From: Halopseudomonas xiamenensis
GTDB lineage: Bacteria; Pseudomonadota; Gammaproteobacteria; Pseudomonadales; Pseudomonadaceae
Length of the DNA: 64,000 nucleotides
Assembly: GCF_014219065.1 (NCBI RefSeq)
Contig: NZ_JACLGO010000006.1
Coordinates: forward strand, 62,001-126,000
Direction of reading: 5' to 3'
Shown one piece after another: positions 26,990 to 36,813 of this stretch; position 1 is the first letter of the stretch, and each line of letters begins with the position of its first letter. Position numbers and translations under genes: made by a program. The notes below the pieces were generated by a model. That model saw only the letters and a program-made list of their open reading frames with translations. It ran no database searches and was not told where the DNA came from.

Positions 26990-29605
26990 TCAGCGCTTGC
27001 CCTTGCGCCCGTCGTCCACCACCCAGTTCTTGCCGTCATGGAAAGCACGCCAGCCGCTGGGCTTGCCGTCGATCTCGCTCTGCACGTACTGCTCCTTGCT
27101 CTTGCGGCTATAGCGTACCACCGTCGGATTACCGTCAGGATCAGCCACCGGCGCACTCAGCAGGAAATGGTACTTGGGATCGATCGCCTCGGCGTGGGGC
27201 AACAGTTCCTTGACCAGCGGCGCTCGGGTCTCGCGGTTCTTCGGGAACTGGCTGGCGGCAAGGAACAGGCCCGAGGCACCATCACGCAGCACGTAGACGT
27301 CATCGACCTTTTCGCAGCGCAACTCCGGCATCAGTACCGGGTCCATCTTCGGCGGCGCCGCCTCGCCGCTTCGCAGCAGCTTGCGGGTATTCTTGCAGGC
27401 ACTGTTGGTGCAACCGAAGTACTTGCCGAAGCGACCGGTCTTGAGTTGCATCTCGCTGCCACACTTGTCGCATTCGATCACCGGACCATCATAGCCCTTG
27501 ATCTTGAACTGCCCCTCTTCCACTTCGAAGCCACTGCAATCGGGGTTGTTACCACACACATGCAGCTTGCGACGCTCGTCGACCAGATAGCTGTCCATGG
27601 CCGTCGAGCAGATCGGGCAGCGACGCTTGGCCCGCAATATGCGGGACTCGCCCTCTTCGTCATCTGCCGCCACCTCGTTACCGGGCACCAGGTTCACCGT
27701 GGCCTTGCAGCGCTCCTTCGGTGGCAGCGCATAACCCGAGCAACCCAGGAACACCCCGGTGGAGGCGGTGCGGATCATCATCGGACGACCGCATTCGACA
27801 CAGGGGATATCCGTCAGGGTCGGTTGATTGGCGCGCATACCCTGCCCCTCCGCCGTTGCCCCGGCAGCCTCGAGCTTCTTCCTGAAATCGGCATAGAACT
27901 TGTCCAGCACCTCCTTCCAGAGGGTCTCTCCCTGGGCCACGTCATCCAGCGACTCTTCCATGCGCGCGGTGAAGCTGTAGTCCATCAGGTTGGGAAAGCT
28001 TTCGTTGAGCCGCTCGGTAACGATGTCGCCCATCTTCTCGGCATAGAAGCGCCGATTGTTCAGGGCGACATAGCCGCGCTCCTGGATGGTGGAGATGATC
28101 GAAGCGTAGGTCGACGGCCGGCCAATGCCGCGCTTTTCCAGCTCCTTGACCAGGCTGGCTTCGGAATAACGCGCCGGCGGCTTGGTGAAATGCTGTTTCG
28201 GGTCGAGCTTGACCAGGTCGAGAATCTGCTCGACCTGCATGTCGGGCAGCACCTCGTCCTCACCACCCTTGCCCAGCGGCGGCAGCACCTTGGTGTAACC
28301 ATCAAACTGCAGGATGCGACCACGGGCGCGCAGCTCGAAGTCACCCGCCTGTACGCTGATGGTGGTGGACAGGTAGCGCGCCGGCGGCATCTGGCAGGCC
28401 ACGAACTGACGCCAGATCAGCTCGTACAGGCGCTCGGCATCGCGCTCCATACCCTTGAGTTCAGTGGCCTTGAGCTTCACATCCGAGGGGCGAATGGCTT
28501 CGTGCGCCTCCTGGGCATTGGCCTTGCTGCCGTAGACATTCGGCGAATCAGGCAGGTACTGGCTACCGAAGTTCTTCTCGATGTAGCCGCGGGCCATGCT
28601 CACGGCATCGGCCGACAGGTTGGTCGAGTCGGTCCGCATGTAGGTGATGTAGCCCGCTTCGTACAAGCGCTGGGCCATCATCATGGTCTTCTTCACGCTG
28701 AAGCCCAGGCGCGTGCTCGCTGCCTGCTGCAGCGTGGAGGTGATGAAGGGGGCACCGGGCTTGGTGCTGGTCGGCCGGGCATCACGCTTGACCACCTGGT
28801 AGGTCGCGCCCTGCAGTTTGGCCAGCGCCTGGTCGGTCTGCTGCTTGTTCAGCGGACGGAAGGTCTCGCCGTTTTCCTTGACCACTTCGAAGCGCACCGC
28901 TTCGCTTTTGGGCGTGGTCAGGTTGGCGTGCACTTCCCAGAACTCTTCGGGAATGAAGGCACGGATCTCGCGCTCGCGATCCACGATCAGCTTGACCGCC
29001 ACCGACTGCACACGACCGGCGGACAATCCACGGGCGATCTTCTGCCACAGCAGCGGCGAGACCATGTAGCCCACCACCCGGTCCAGGAAGCGGCGGGCCT
29101 GCTGGGCGTTGACCCGGTTCATGTCCAGCTCGCCCGGCTCGGAGAAGGCGTCCTGGATGGCTTTCTTGGTGATTTCGTTGAACACCACCCGACGATAGCG
29201 GCTGTCGTCGCCACCGATGGATTCGCGCAGGTGCCAGGCAATGGCCTCCCCTTCGCGGTCCAAGTCCGTTGCCAGGTAGATGGTGTCGGCTTCCCGGGCC
29301 AGGCGACGCAGTTCGTCGATGACCTTTTCCTTGCCGGGCAGGATCTCGTAGTGCGCCTTCCAGCCGTTCTCCGGATCGACGCCCATACGGTTGACCAGTT
29401 GTATCCTGGCCTTGGTCTGCTTATCCACTTCCGGCGCCGATGCGGCCTTGCGCCCCTTGGGTTTACTCTCGGTCTTGCTGCTGCCGCTGGTGGGCAGATC
29501 GCGGATGTGTCCGATACTCGACTTCACCACGAAGTCATTGCCAAGATACTTGTTGATTGTCTTGGCCTTGGCTGGTGACTCCACAATGACCAGTGCTTTT
29601 CCCAT
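26990..29605 (-). CDS. topA: DNA topoisomerase I
   Basis: Relaxes negative supercoils by transient single-strand breaks. 871 residues, usual for Pseudomonas. The Toprim domain starts [21 protein letters not shown] with [11 protein letters not shown] near 110. The catalytic tyrosine is in [13 protein letters not shown] near residue 320. The C-terminal half carries three tetracysteine zinc ribbons ([18 protein letters not shown] with [18 protein letters not shown] with [11 protein letters not shown]) and further ribbon-like repeats. A lysine-rich insertion ([21 protein letters not shown]) follows the first strand. It heads a short operon with DUF6586 and probably the small acidic gene. Confidence 0.97.
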   Translation of the reverse strand: MGKALVIVESPAKAKTINKYLGNDFVVKSSIGHIRDLPTSGSSKTESKPKGRKAASAPEVDKQTKARIQLVNRMGVDPENGWKAHYEILPGKEKVIDELRRLAREADTIYLATDLDREGEAIAWHLRESIGGDDSRYRRVVFNEITKKAIQDAFSEPGELDMNRVNAQQARRFLDRVVGYMVSPLLWQKIARGLSAGRVQSVAVKLIVDREREIRAFIPEEFWEVHANLTTPKSEAVRFEVVKENGETFRPLNKQQTDQALAKLQGATYQVVKRDARPTSTKPGAPFITSTLQQAASTRLGFSVKKTMMMAQRLYEAGYITYMRTDSTNLSADAVSMARGYIEKNFGSQYLPDSPNVYGSKANAQEAHEAIRPSDVKLKATELKGMERDAERLYELIWRQFVACQMPPARYLSTTISVQAGDFELRARGRILQFDGYTKVLPPLGKGGEDEVLPDMQVEQILDLVKLDPKQHFTKPPARYSEASLVKELEKRGIGRPSTYASIISTIQERGYVALNNRRFYAEKMGDIVTERLNESFPNLMDYSFTARMEESLDDVAQGETLWKEVLDKFYADFRKKLEAAGATAEGQGMRANQPTLTDIPCVECGRPMMIRTASTGVFLGCSGYALPPKERCKATVNLVPGNEVAADDEEGESRILRAKRRCPICSTAMDSYLVDERRKLHVCGNNPDCSGFEVEEGQFKIKGYDGPVIECDKCGSEMQLKTGRFGKYFGCTNSACKNTRKLLRSGEAAPPKMDPVLMPELRCEKVDDVYVLRDGASGLFLAASQFPKNRETRAPLVKELLPHAEAIDPKYHFLLSAPVADPDGNPTVVRYSRKSKEQYVQSEIDGKPSGWRAFHDGKNWVVDDGRKGKR

Positions 29606-29702
29606 GGGTAAAGGTATTCCTCAATCAAAAAATCCAGTTTGCCCTGTGGGCAAAGGGGCTCGGCTGCTGCTCGAAGTGGCGGGCAGTCCGGAGGGCCAGA
29701 GC

Positions 29703-29921
29703 CTACACGTCTTCGCTGATAAAGGTAAAGCGCGGATGTGTTTTGCCCTCCACCTCCACATTCCCGGTGAACATTTCCAGCGGACGCACCCAGAGGTCGT
29801 ACTCGCCGTACAGGGTACGATAGACCACCAGGCGCTCTCCGGTTTCAGAATGGCGTGCAATATCAATGACCTGGTAGTCCTTGCCTTTATAGTGGCGATA
29901 GCGGCCGGGTTTCAGTGGCAT
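29703..29921 (-). CDS. DUF1653 protein
   Basis: A 72-residue beta-rich protein of the DUF1653 family, widespread and of unknown function. The family pattern is clear: PGRYRHYKGKDYQVIDIARHSETGE, VVYRTLYGEYDLWVRP, and MFTGNVEVEGKTHPRFTFI. The ATG at 29921 begins the conserved part (MPLKPGRY); a longer reading frame runs upstream into a structured repeat and is not credible. GAGA lies seven bases before the start. Between it and topA a TTTGCCC-TGT-GGGCAAA hairpin (29638-29654) is followed on the minus strand by a T run after five bases and may end its transcript. Confidence 0.85.
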   Translation of the reverse strand: MPLKPGRYRHYKGKDYQVIDIARHSETGERLVVYRTLYGEYDLWVRPLEMFTGNVEVEGKTHPRFTFISEDV

Positions 29922-30014
29922 AGGGTTTTCTCTGCTGATGCTGGTGTTATTCATGGTGGCATGTTGATAGCTGATGGCTGGTGGCTGCAGGTTCAGTGCA
30001 AGGTCGGAGCTTGT

Positions 30015-30103
30015 CGGCTGGCTCTGGTGGACACGCCGCAAGTACGTCCCTGTAGGCTCGTTGATGGCATCCCTGCCATCAAACGGTCCACCAGAGCCAG
30101 CCG
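30015..30103 (-). repeat. Structured intergenic repeat, copy 3 (minus strand)
   Basis: Read on the minus strand: outer arms CGGCTGGCTCTGGTGGAC and GTCCACCAGAGCCAGCCG pair perfectly over 18 bp. The inner hairpin is TTGATGGCA, loop GGGA, TGCCATCAA, followed by CGAGCCTACAGGGACGTA and CTTGCGGCGTGTC. Neither stem shares sequence with copies 1 and 2, yet both stems are intact. The single-stranded arm is nearly identical to the other copies. Confidence 0.85.
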
Positions 30104-30173
30104 CCAAACTCCGCCAAAGAGTCTGTGCATATCACAGGTTGCCCCTCCGCCACACCGACGTACCCAGCAGCGC

Positions 30174-30270
30174 TTGCCGGTCGGGGCAGGCAGACCGTCG
30201 GTTGTCATGGATGACAACCGCGAGCCTACATGGACGTACTTGCGGCGTGTCTGCATGGCCCGACCGGCAA
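30174..30270 (+). repeat. Structured intergenic repeat, copy 4
   Basis: Outer arms TTGCCGGTCGGG... and ...CCCGACCGGCAA pair over 22 positions with two mismatches. The inner hairpin is CGGTTGTCA, loop TGGA, TGACAACCG, and the 3' arm reads CGAGCCTACATGGACGTA then CTTGCGGCGTGTC. The loop change GGGA to TGGA is mirrored in the downstream arm (ACAGGGA in copies 1-3, ACATGGA here). Same orientation as copies 1 and 2, opposite to its neighbour copy 3. Confidence 0.85.
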
Positions 30271-30345
30271 ATGCGGCCACTCAGACCATCAGCAACAAGC
30301 CAACAGCAGCGCTGGCCCCTCAGAAAGTCGACACTACCCAACAAC

Positions 30346-31524
30346 CTACTTGCTCAGATACCGCATCCCCTGCTCCAACCCTTCCAGCGTCAACGGATAC
30401 ATATGATCTTCCATCAGATCCTGGATGATCCGCGTCGAGGTGGTGTAGCCCCAGGCGTCCTTCGGGTATGGGTTGATCCAGATCATCTTGGGGAATTTCT
30501 CCCGCAGGCGGGTGATCCAGACGTGACCGGCTTCTTCGTTCCAGTGCTCCACGCTACCGCCGGGCTGGGTGATCTCGTAGGGCGCCATGGCCGCGTCGCC
30601 GACGATCACCACCTTATAGTCCGCACCGTACTTGTGCAGCAGGTCCATGGTCGGGATGCGCTCGTTGGTACGGCGCATGTTGTCCTTCCATACCGACTCG
30701 TAGAGGCAGTTGTGGAAGTAGAAGTACTCCAGGTGCTTGAACTCGGTACGGCAGGCCGAGAACAGTTCCTCGCAAACCTTGATGTGCGCATCCATCGAAC
30801 CGCCGATATCGAACAACAGCAGCAGCTTCACCGCGTTGCGCCGCTCCGGGCGCATCTGGATGTTCAGCAGCCCGCCATCACGTGCAGTGTGATCGATGGT
30901 ACCGTCGATATCCAGCTCCTCGGCAGCACCGGTGCGGGCGAACTTGCGCAGGCGGCGCAGCGCTACCTTGATGTTGCGCGTGCCCAGTTCCACCTGGTCA
31001 TCCAGGTTCTTGTACTCGCGCTGCTCCCAGACCTTGGCCGCCCGCCCCTGGCGTTTGCCGGCATCACCGACGCGAATGCCCATCGGGTTGTAGCCGCCGG
31101 AGCCGAAGGGACTGGTGCCGCCGGTGCCGATCCATTTATTGCCACCGGCATGCCGTTCCTTCTGTTCCTCAAGGCGCTTCTTGAACTCCTCGATCAGCTT
31201 GTCCAGCCCGCCGAGCGACTTGATCTGCTCGCGCTCCTCGTCGGTCAGCAGGCGCTCGAACTCCTTGCGCAGCCAATCCTCGGGAATCAGCGCCTCGAGC
31301 AGCTCGTTGAGATCCTGCAGACCATTGAAATAGGCGCTGAAGGCGCGATCGAACTTGTCGAAATGACGCTCGTCCTTGACCATCACCGTACGCGCCAGGT
31401 AATAGAACTCGTCCATGTCGGCGAATACCACATGGTTCTTCAGCGCATTGATCAGATCCAGCAGCTCACGCACCGACACCGGCACCTTGGCCGCGCGCAT
31501 CTCATTGAATAGATTGAGTAACAT
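30346..31524 (-). CDS. VWA-domain (CoxE-like) protein, MoxR partner
   Basis: A 392-residue cytoplasmic protein with a von Willebrand A domain in its C-terminal half. The metal-site motif is DIGGSM at 239-244, so the first serine of the usual DxSxS is glycine, as in related Pseudomonas proteins I recall. The N-terminal half is helical with a long charged coiled coil (EFKKRLEEQKERHAGG near 113-128) and a glycine-rich linker. Members of this family work with a MoxR AAA+ ATPase as a chaperone-like pair that matures or activates other complexes; here the ATPase gene lies just upstream. The client is unknown. Confidence 0.88.
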   Translation of the reverse strand: MLLNLFNEMRAAKVPVSVRELLDLINALKNHVVFADMDEFYYLARTVMVKDERHFDKFDRAFSAYFNGLQDLNELLEALIPEDWLRKEFERLLTDEEREQIKSLGGLDKLIEEFKKRLEEQKERHAGGNKWIGTGGTSPFGSGGYNPMGIRVGDAGKRQGRAAKVWEQREYKNLDDQVELGTRNIKVALRRLRKFARTGAAEELDIDGTIDHTARDGGLLNIQMRPERRNAVKLLLLFDIGGSMDAHIKVCEELFSACRTEFKHLEYFYFHNCLYESVWKDNMRRTNERIPTMDLLHKYGADYKVVIVGDAAMAPYEITQPGGSVEHWNEEAGHVWITRLREKFPKMIWINPYPKDAWGYTTSTRIIQDLMEDHMYPLTLEGLEQGMRYLSK

Positions 31525-31549
31525 TATTGCCTCTCGGAACTCTGATGCT

Positions 31550-31584
31550 CCCTCTCCCCTTGCGGGAGAGGGCTGGGGAGAGGG
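31550..31584. repeat. GC-rich hairpin repeat between moxR and the VWA gene
   Basis: CCCTCTCCC, then CTTGC, then GGGAGAGGG, with a second GGGGAGAGGG three bases further on. The left arm can pair with either right arm, giving two exclusive hairpins. This sequence type (CCCTCTCCC...GGGAGAGGG) is a common dispersed repeat in proteobacterial intergenic regions. It fills most of the 69-bp gap inside the moxR-VWA operon and could uncouple expression of the two genes. Confidence 0.7.
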
Positions 31585-31593
31585 GGAGCGGGT

Positions 31594-32439
31594 TCAGCGA
31601 TTCTGCCGCCGAGTCATGAACGCCAGGCGCTCCAGCAACTGCACATCCTGCTCGTTCTTCACCAGCGCGCCATACAGCGGCGGAATCGCCTTGGTTGGGT
31701 CGCGATCACGCAATACCGCTTCGGGGATGTCGTCGGCCATCAGCAGTTTCAGCCAGTCGACCAGTTCGGAAGTGGATGGCTTCTTCTTCAGGCCAGGCAC
31801 CTTGCGCACGTCAAAGAAAATGTCCATCGCCTCGCTCAGCAATTCCTTCTTGATGCCCGGGTAATGCACATCGACGATACGCTGCATGGTCTCGCGATCG
31901 GGGAAGGCAATGTAGTGGAAGAAGCAACGGCGCAGGAAGGCGTCGGGCAGTTCCTTCTCGTTGTTGGAGGTGATGATGATGATCGGGCGCTGCCTGGCCT
32001 TGATGGTCTCATTGGTCTCGTAGACGTAGAACTCCATCTTGTCGAGCTCCTGCAGCAGATCGTTGGGGAACTCGATGTCGGCCTTGTCGATCTCATCGAT
32101 CAGCAGGATGGCGCGTTCCTCGGACTCGAACGCCTCCCACAGCTTGCCCTTCTTGATGTAGTTGCGCACGTCGTGCACCTTGTCCACGCCCAGCTGGGAG
32201 TCGCGCAGGCGGCTGACCGCATCATATTCGTACAGCCCCTGATGGGCCTTGGTGGTGGACTTGATATGCCAGGTGATGAGCTTGGCGCCCATGGACTCGG
32301 CCAGCTGCTCGGCCAGCATGGTCTTGCCGGTGCCCGGCTCGCCCTTGATCAGCAGGGGGCGCTCCAGGGTAATGGCGGCGTTTACCGCAAGCTTGAGGTC
32401 GTCTGTGGCGACGTACGACTGGGTACCTTCGAACTTCAT
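31594..32439 (-). CDS. MoxR-family AAA+ ATPase
   Basis: A 281-residue ATPase of the MoxR class. Walker A GEPGTGKT is at 33-40, Walker B LLIDEIDKAD at 112-121, sensor I in PIIIITSNNEKELPDAFLRRC, and a C-terminal helical lid. ATG 32439 (MKFEGTQSYV) has AAGGAA six bases upstream; a longer reading adds fourteen unconserved residues. It precedes the VWA gene on the same strand, the classic MoxR-VWA arrangement. Confidence 0.92.
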   Translation of the reverse strand: MKFEGTQSYVATDDLKLAVNAAITLERPLLIKGEPGTGKTMLAEQLAESMGAKLITWHIKSTTKAHQGLYEYDAVSRLRDSQLGVDKVHDVRNYIKKGKLWEAFESEERAILLIDEIDKADIEFPNDLLQELDKMEFYVYETNETIKARQRPIIIITSNNEKELPDAFLRRCFFHYIAFPDRETMQRIVDVHYPGIKKELLSEAMDIFFDVRKVPGLKKKPSTSELVDWLKLLMADDIPEAVLRDRDPTKAIPPLYGALVKNEQDVQLLERLAFMTRRQNR

Positions 32440-32563
32440 GGGGAATTCCTTGAGCCAGACCCGGACCGGCCGGGTATTCAAACCAATGGACAGCCCCGGA
32501 CTATAGCTTGCGCCCCGAATGGGTGTAAACGCATGGGCAAGATTCAGTCAGTGAATGGCAAAT

Positions 32564-33634
32564 TCACTCTTCTTCCAGTGCACGCTCGAAGCGGGGCGTG
32601 AATGCCTCGACAAAGGCATTGCGCAGGATCGCGATGAAAGCCTGGAAAGCGCTCATTTCCGCATTGTCCAGACTGCCGGAGAGTTCTATACGGGTGGCGA
32701 ACTGGTCCTTGCGCTGGTTCTGCAGCACTTCCTGACCACCATGTACGATCGCCTCCCACAAGCCGCGGAAGAATCCCTTGTCCTCGTTGCGGATATCCTG
32801 ATCCAGGTCGAACACGTCCACGTCACGCAGTAGCGGCTTGATATAGCCATCCAGTTGCCGCTCGCGCACTTCCAGCTCCAGGGTCAGGTCCCCTGCCCCC
32901 GCTCGGAAATCGAACTTGCCGTAGGCCGAGGCGAAGTCGTTGATGCGCGTCAGGTCCAGGCCAAGCATGCGGAACTGCAGGTCGGCATCATCCACCCGGC
33001 CCAACGGGTCGAAGTGGGCATTGGCCTCGATCGGCGCATGGCCGAGAAAGTCCGCGGTGCCGTTCATGCTGGCGCTGCGCTGGCCCTGGGCGTCCGGCGC
33101 GTTGGTCAGGTTGCGTATGGTCATCTCGATGGCGCTGGCACTGATGTTGACCGGGGGATCGCTGGAGAAGTTGCGAAAGGATACCGTGCCCTGGTGGATG
33201 TTCACCTGGTTCAGGCGCACCGGCACCATGTCCTCCAGCTGCGCACGCCAGTCCACGCCTTCACCGGTCTGCTTCTGTTCCCGGGTATTGCCGTCGACGA
33301 AATTGAGCTCCGGCTGGTGGATATCGACCACACCGATCAACACGCCTTCCTTCCATAGCGCGCGCATGCGGATGGCGATGTCCATGCTCGGTACGCTGAG
33401 AAAAGGCACCTGGACTTCCCCGTCGGTCTTGGTGATCTCCAGGCCGTTGATCCGGTAGGCGCCATTCCACCAGGTCATGTCCACGTCTTCTATATGGCCA
33501 CGGTAGTCGCCCATGTCGGCGAGCTTGTCGTTGAGGTACTCGCGCACCAACCAGGGCAGCATCAGGTGCAGTATGATCAGCAGCAGAGCCAATACCGCTG
33601 CCACCAGCAGGGAAAGTCGCATCGTCTTGTTCAT
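32564..33634 (-). CDS. AsmA-like DUF748 membrane-anchored protein
   Basis: A 356-residue protein with one N-terminal membrane segment (MRLSLLVAAVLALLLIILHLMLPWLV) and a long periplasmic beta-rich part. DUF748-like features include IEDVDMTWWNGAYRINGLEI and DIHQPELNFVDG. Related AsmA/TamB-like proteins bridge the periplasm and influence lipid traffic or outer-membrane make-up; the exact role here is unknown. It ends RFERALEEE. ATG 33634 (MNKTMRLSLL) is chosen because the signal anchor follows directly, although no clear ribosome binding site precedes it. Divergent from cysK. Confidence 0.8.
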   Translation of the reverse strand: MNKTMRLSLLVAAVLALLLIILHLMLPWLVREYLNDKLADMGDYRGHIEDVDMTWWNGAYRINGLEITKTDGEVQVPFLSVPSMDIAIRMRALWKEGVLIGVVDIHQPELNFVDGNTREQKQTGEGVDWRAQLEDMVPVRLNQVNIHQGTVSFRNFSSDPPVNISASAIEMTIRNLTNAPDAQGQRSASMNGTADFLGHAPIEANAHFDPLGRVDDADLQFRMLGLDLTRINDFASAYGKFDFRAGAGDLTLELEVRERQLDGYIKPLLRDVDVFDLDQDIRNEDKGFFRGLWEAIVHGGQEVLQNQRKDQFATRIELSGSLDNAEMSAFQAFIAILRNAFVEAFTPRFERALEEE

Positions 33635-33735
33635 ATTTAAAAGGACTGACCCGCTGCGTGGTAGTTCCACCGATTGACGCCCCCCTGCGCCGGGCATAGG
33701 CTGGTTCCCCGCAGGCAGATTACAAGGAGCCAACA

Positions 33736-34710
33736 ATGAGTCATGTTTTCGCAGATTATTCGCAGTCCATTGGCAATACGCCGCTGGTCCGGATCAACCG
33801 CCTCGGGCCGCAGGGAGTCACCATCCTGGCCAAGGTCGAAGGACGCAACCCCTCGCACTCGGTCAAGTGCCGCATCGGTGCCAGCATGATCTGGAACGCC
33901 GAATCCCGGGGCCTGCTGAAGGAAGGCATGACCATAGTGGAGCCGACCTCCGGCAATACCGGCATCGGCCTGGCATTCGTCGCCGCCGCCCGTGGTTACC
34001 GGCTAATTCTGACCATGCCCGCCTCCATGAGCCTGGAGCGGCGCAAGGTACTCAAGGCGCTGGGCGCCGAGCTGGTGCTGACCGAGCCGGCCAAGGGTAT
34101 GAAAGGCGCGATCGAGAAAGCCCAGGAGATCACCCAGAGCGCTCCCGACACGCACATACTGCTGCAGCAGTTCGAGAACCCGGCCAACCCGGAGATCCAC
34201 GAGAAGACCACAGGCCCGGAAATCTGGAACGACACCGATGGCAGCGTGGATGTGCTGGTTTCGGGCGTTGGTACCGGCGGTACCCTGACCGGGGTGTCGC
34301 GCTACATCAAGCACACCTGTGGCAAGCCAATCACCGTGGTGGCAGTGGAGCCGGTGTTGTCGCCGGTGATTTCCCAGGCGCTGGCTGGCGAGGAACTGAA
34401 ACCGGCGCCGCACAAGATCCAGGGTATCGGCGCCGGCTTCATCCCCGGCAACCTGGACCTGAGCCTGGTCGACCGGGTGGAGCAGACCACCGATGAGGAA
34501 GCCAAGGACATGGCACTGCGCATCATGCGCGAGGAAGGCATCCTCTGCGGCATCTCCTCCGGCGCCGCCATGGCCGCCGCGGTGCGCATCGCCGAGGAGC
34601 CGGAAATGCAGAACCGCACCATCGTCGTGATCCTGCCCGACTCCGGCGAGCGCTACCTGTCCAGCATGCTGTTCAGCGACCTGTTCACCGAGCAGGAGCT
34701 GGTTCCCTGA
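33736..34710 (+). CDS. cysK: Cysteine synthase A
   Basis: PLP enzyme that makes cysteine from O-acetylserine and sulfide. 324 residues. The PLP lysine is Lys44 in [11 protein letters not shown]; the substrate loop [12 protein letters not shown] and the phosphate-binding [16 protein letters not shown] are intact. The sequence follows CysK rather than CysM ([23 protein letters not shown]; end [13 protein letters not shown]). AAGGAG lies seven bases before the ATG. A strong hairpin follows the gene. Confidence 0.95.
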   Translation: MSHVFADYSQSIGNTPLVRINRLGPQGVTILAKVEGRNPSHSVKCRIGASMIWNAESRGLLKEGMTIVEPTSGNTGIGLAFVAAARGYRLILTMPASMSLERRKVLKALGAELVLTEPAKGMKGAIEKAQEITQSAPDTHILLQQFENPANPEIHEKTTGPEIWNDTDGSVDVLVSGVGTGGTLTGVSRYIKHTCGKPITVVAVEPVLSPVISQALAGEELKPAPHKIQGIGAGFIPGNLDLSLVDRVEQTTDEEAKDMALRIMREEGILCGISSGAAMAAAVRIAEEPEMQNRTIVVILPDSGERYLSSMLFSDLFTEQELVP

Positions 34711-34720
34711 GGACCCAACC

Positions 34721-34751
34721 GCCAGTACCGTCCCGCATGGTCGGTACTGGC
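34721..34751 (+). terminator. Hairpin after cysK
   Basis: GCCAGTACCG and CGGTACTGGC form a perfect 10-bp stem with an 11-base loop, starting 10 bp after the cysK stop. No T run follows, so this may be a Rho-assisted end or an RNA-stabilising hairpin. Confidence 0.55.
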
Positions 34752-34813
34752 ACTTCCGTCATTCTCTCTGACTGGCTATCCTGAGCACACCCGATACGCT
34801 ACAGGTTGCCCCC

Positions 34814-36541
34814 ATGCCCGATACTGCCGCGCACGTTGCCCGATGCCTGCTGGATGCCTTTGAAGACTACCGTACGACATTCCGGGATCTGACCCAGGGC
34901 GGTCGCGCCCGGTTCGAACAGGCCCAGTGGACCGAAATACAGGAAGCCTCCACCGCCCGCATCAACCTGTATGACGAGCGCGTCTACGAAACCAAGACCA
35001 GGCTCTCAGCCGACCCGCGCTGCAGTGATATTCTCGACGCCGACCGTTGGCCCGCGATCAAGCATGCATATATAGAACTGATCGAAGACCGTTTTGACGA
35101 CGAACTGGCGGAAACCTGGTTCAACTCGGTGTTCTTCAAGATGCATCGGCACGATCAGATCAGTGATCGCACCATGTTCGTGCACAGTACACGCCCACCG
35201 GTACGCAAGCCTTCGCGGGTGCAGCTGACCCGCGGCTTCATTTCCGGTGGCTGCCTGACCAGCCTGGCCCGGCAGATCCTCGATGAATACGCCTTCGACG
35301 TACCCTGGGCAGATTTCGAGCGCGACTGCCAGTTGATTGTCGACTGTCTGCGACAGGGGTTGCCAGACTGGGCACAACTGGATCACGGCCTGACCGTGGA
35401 ACTGATCCAGCCGGTGTTCTATCGCAACAAGGGTGCCTACCTGGTAGGCCGGGTGCTGAGCCAGGGCGAGCAGTGGCCCTTCGTACTGGCCCTGGTGCAC
35501 AAGGACAATGAAGGTATCAGTGTCGACACGCTGATCATCGATGAGTCGGAAGTGTCCATCATCTTTTCCTTCACCCGCTCCTACTTCATGGTCGATGTTG
35601 CCGTACCGGCGGAGATGATCGGCTTTCTCAAGCGCCTGCTGCCCAGCAAGCAGATTGCCGAACTCTACACCGCCCTGGGCTTCTACAAGCAGGGCAAGTC
35701 CGAGTTCTACCGCGCCCTGATCGATTATATGGCACGCAACCCCGAGGACAGGTTCGTCATGGCCGCCGGGGTGCGCGGCATGGTCATGACGGTATTCACC
35801 CTGCCGGGGTTCAATACCGTGTTCAAGATCATCAAGGACAAATTCTCACCATCCAAGCACGTCAACCGGGCAACGGTGATCGAGAAATACCGACTGGTAA
35901 AACGCCACGACCGCGTCGGGCGCATGGCCGATACCCAGGATTTTGCCGATTTCCGCTTCGCCCGCGACAGCTTCGAGCCCGAATGCCTGCAGGAACTGCT
36001 CGAGGTCGCACCATCCATGGTCGAGCTGCAGGGCGACACCGTACTGATTCGTCAATGCTGGACCGAGCGGCGCATGACCCCGTTGAACATCTACCTTGAG
36101 ACCGCCAGCGAGTCGCAGACCCGCGAGGCATTGATGGACTACGGCCTGGCGATCAAGCAACTGGCGGCAGCCAACATCTTCCCCGGCGACATGCTGCTGA
36201 AGAACTTCGGGGTTACCCGTCATGGCCGGGTGGTGTTCTATGACTACGACGAGATCAGCTACCTGACCGAAGTCAACTTCCGCCATATCCCCGAGCCCAT
36301 GTATCCGGAACAGGAGATGGCTTCCGAACCCTGGTATTCGGTCGGCCCGAACGACGTGTTCCCCGAGGAATTTCCGGTGTTCCTGTTCGCCGATATAGGC
36401 CAGCGCAGAATGTTCGCCCGGATGCATGGCGAGCTGTTCGATGCCGATTACTGGAAAGGCCTGCAACAGCAGATTCGCGACGGCAAGGTGATCGATGTCT
36501 ACCCCTATCATCGCCTGCAGGACAAGGCGGTCGAGGGCTGA
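34814..36541 (+). CDS. aceK: Isocitrate dehydrogenase kinase/phosphatase
   Basis: Bifunctional enzyme that phosphorylates isocitrate dehydrogenase to send carbon into the glyoxylate shunt and removes the phosphate when acetate is exhausted. 575 residues, usual length. The N-terminal regulatory domain is followed by the kinase-like lobe with the nucleotide loop [23 protein letters not shown] (about 315-340) and catalytic region [26 protein letters not shown] (about 455-480). The gene stands alone, without aceA or aceB, as in Pseudomonas. Confidence 0.95.
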   Translation: MPDTAAHVARCLLDAFEDYRTTFRDLTQGGRARFEQAQWTEIQEASTARINLYDERVYETKTRLSADPRCSDILDADRWPAIKHAYIELIEDRFDDELAETWFNSVFFKMHRHDQISDRTMFVHSTRPPVRKPSRVQLTRGFISGGCLTSLARQILDEYAFDVPWADFERDCQLIVDCLRQGLPDWAQLDHGLTVELIQPVFYRNKGAYLVGRVLSQGEQWPFVLALVHKDNEGISVDTLIIDESEVSIIFSFTRSYFMVDVAVPAEMIGFLKRLLPSKQIAELYTALGFYKQGKSEFYRALIDYMARNPEDRFVMAAGVRGMVMTVFTLPGFNTVFKIIKDKFSPSKHVNRATVIEKYRLVKRHDRVGRMADTQDFADFRFARDSFEPECLQELLEVAPSMVELQGDTVLIRQCWTERRMTPLNIYLETASESQTREALMDYGLAIKQLAAANIFPGDMLLKNFGVTRHGRVVFYDYDEISYLTEVNFRHIPEPMYPEQEMASEPWYSVGPNDVFPEEFPVFLFADIGQRRMFARMHGELFDADYWKGLQQQIRDGKVIDVYPYHRLQDKAVEG

Positions 36542-36595
36542 AAACGGTACTGCAAATTTATCCGACGAAAGGCGTGCTATTTCCGCAAACTGACG

Positions 36596-36813
36596 TATAC
36601 TGAATTTCGTTCGTTTTGTGCCGACGTCGATAAAAGTAATAACTTGACTTGGTCGATCTTCCGGGGCAAAGTGGGCGCGTAGGTTTTCAAGAGATAGAGT
36701 AGTAGGCTGCAAGCGCACTTTCAGTACGTAAGTTTGTCATTCTCGCAATCTTTGATTCCCACGCTTTAATTGAGCATTGCTCAAGTATTTCAATTTGATA
36801 GGAATTATCTGAA
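36596..36813 (+). promoter_or_regulatory. Long 5' leader of the cold-shock gene
   Basis: The 272 bp between aceK and the cold-shock gene hold no coding frame. A -10-like TATACT lies at 36596-36601 (weak -35), and a TTGACT at 36644 lacks a clear partner, so the transcript leader would be about 150-205 nt, typical of cspA-type genes. A perfect 7-bp palindrome TTGAGCA-T-TGCTCAA (36770-36784) precedes the ribosome binding site AGGA, and GATA/TATC flank that site. Such leaders change fold with temperature in E. coli cspA; the same is inferred here. Confidence 0.4.

Larger units (their letters stand above)
29922..30345. other. Non-coding region with two structured repeats
   Basis: About 424 bp between the start of the DUF1653 gene and the end of the VWA gene, both on the minus strand. 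It holds copies 3 and 4 of the structured repeat in opposite orientation, 70 bp apart. The remainder shows no gene; open frames here are continuations of the repeats or of the antisense of the VWA gene. The promoter of the DUF1653 gene should lie in 29925-30010, but no clear boxes were found. Confidence 0.6.

Noticed and set aside
26936-29578. 880-codon open frame on the plus strand
   Set aside because: It is the antisense shadow of topA in a GC-rich genome; the translation is rich in histidine, glutamine and arginine and resembles no family, whereas topA on the other strand is unambiguous.
29922-30107. N-terminal extension of the DUF1653 protein through repeat copy 3
   Set aside because: The conserved family start is at 29921 and the extension is translated repeat.
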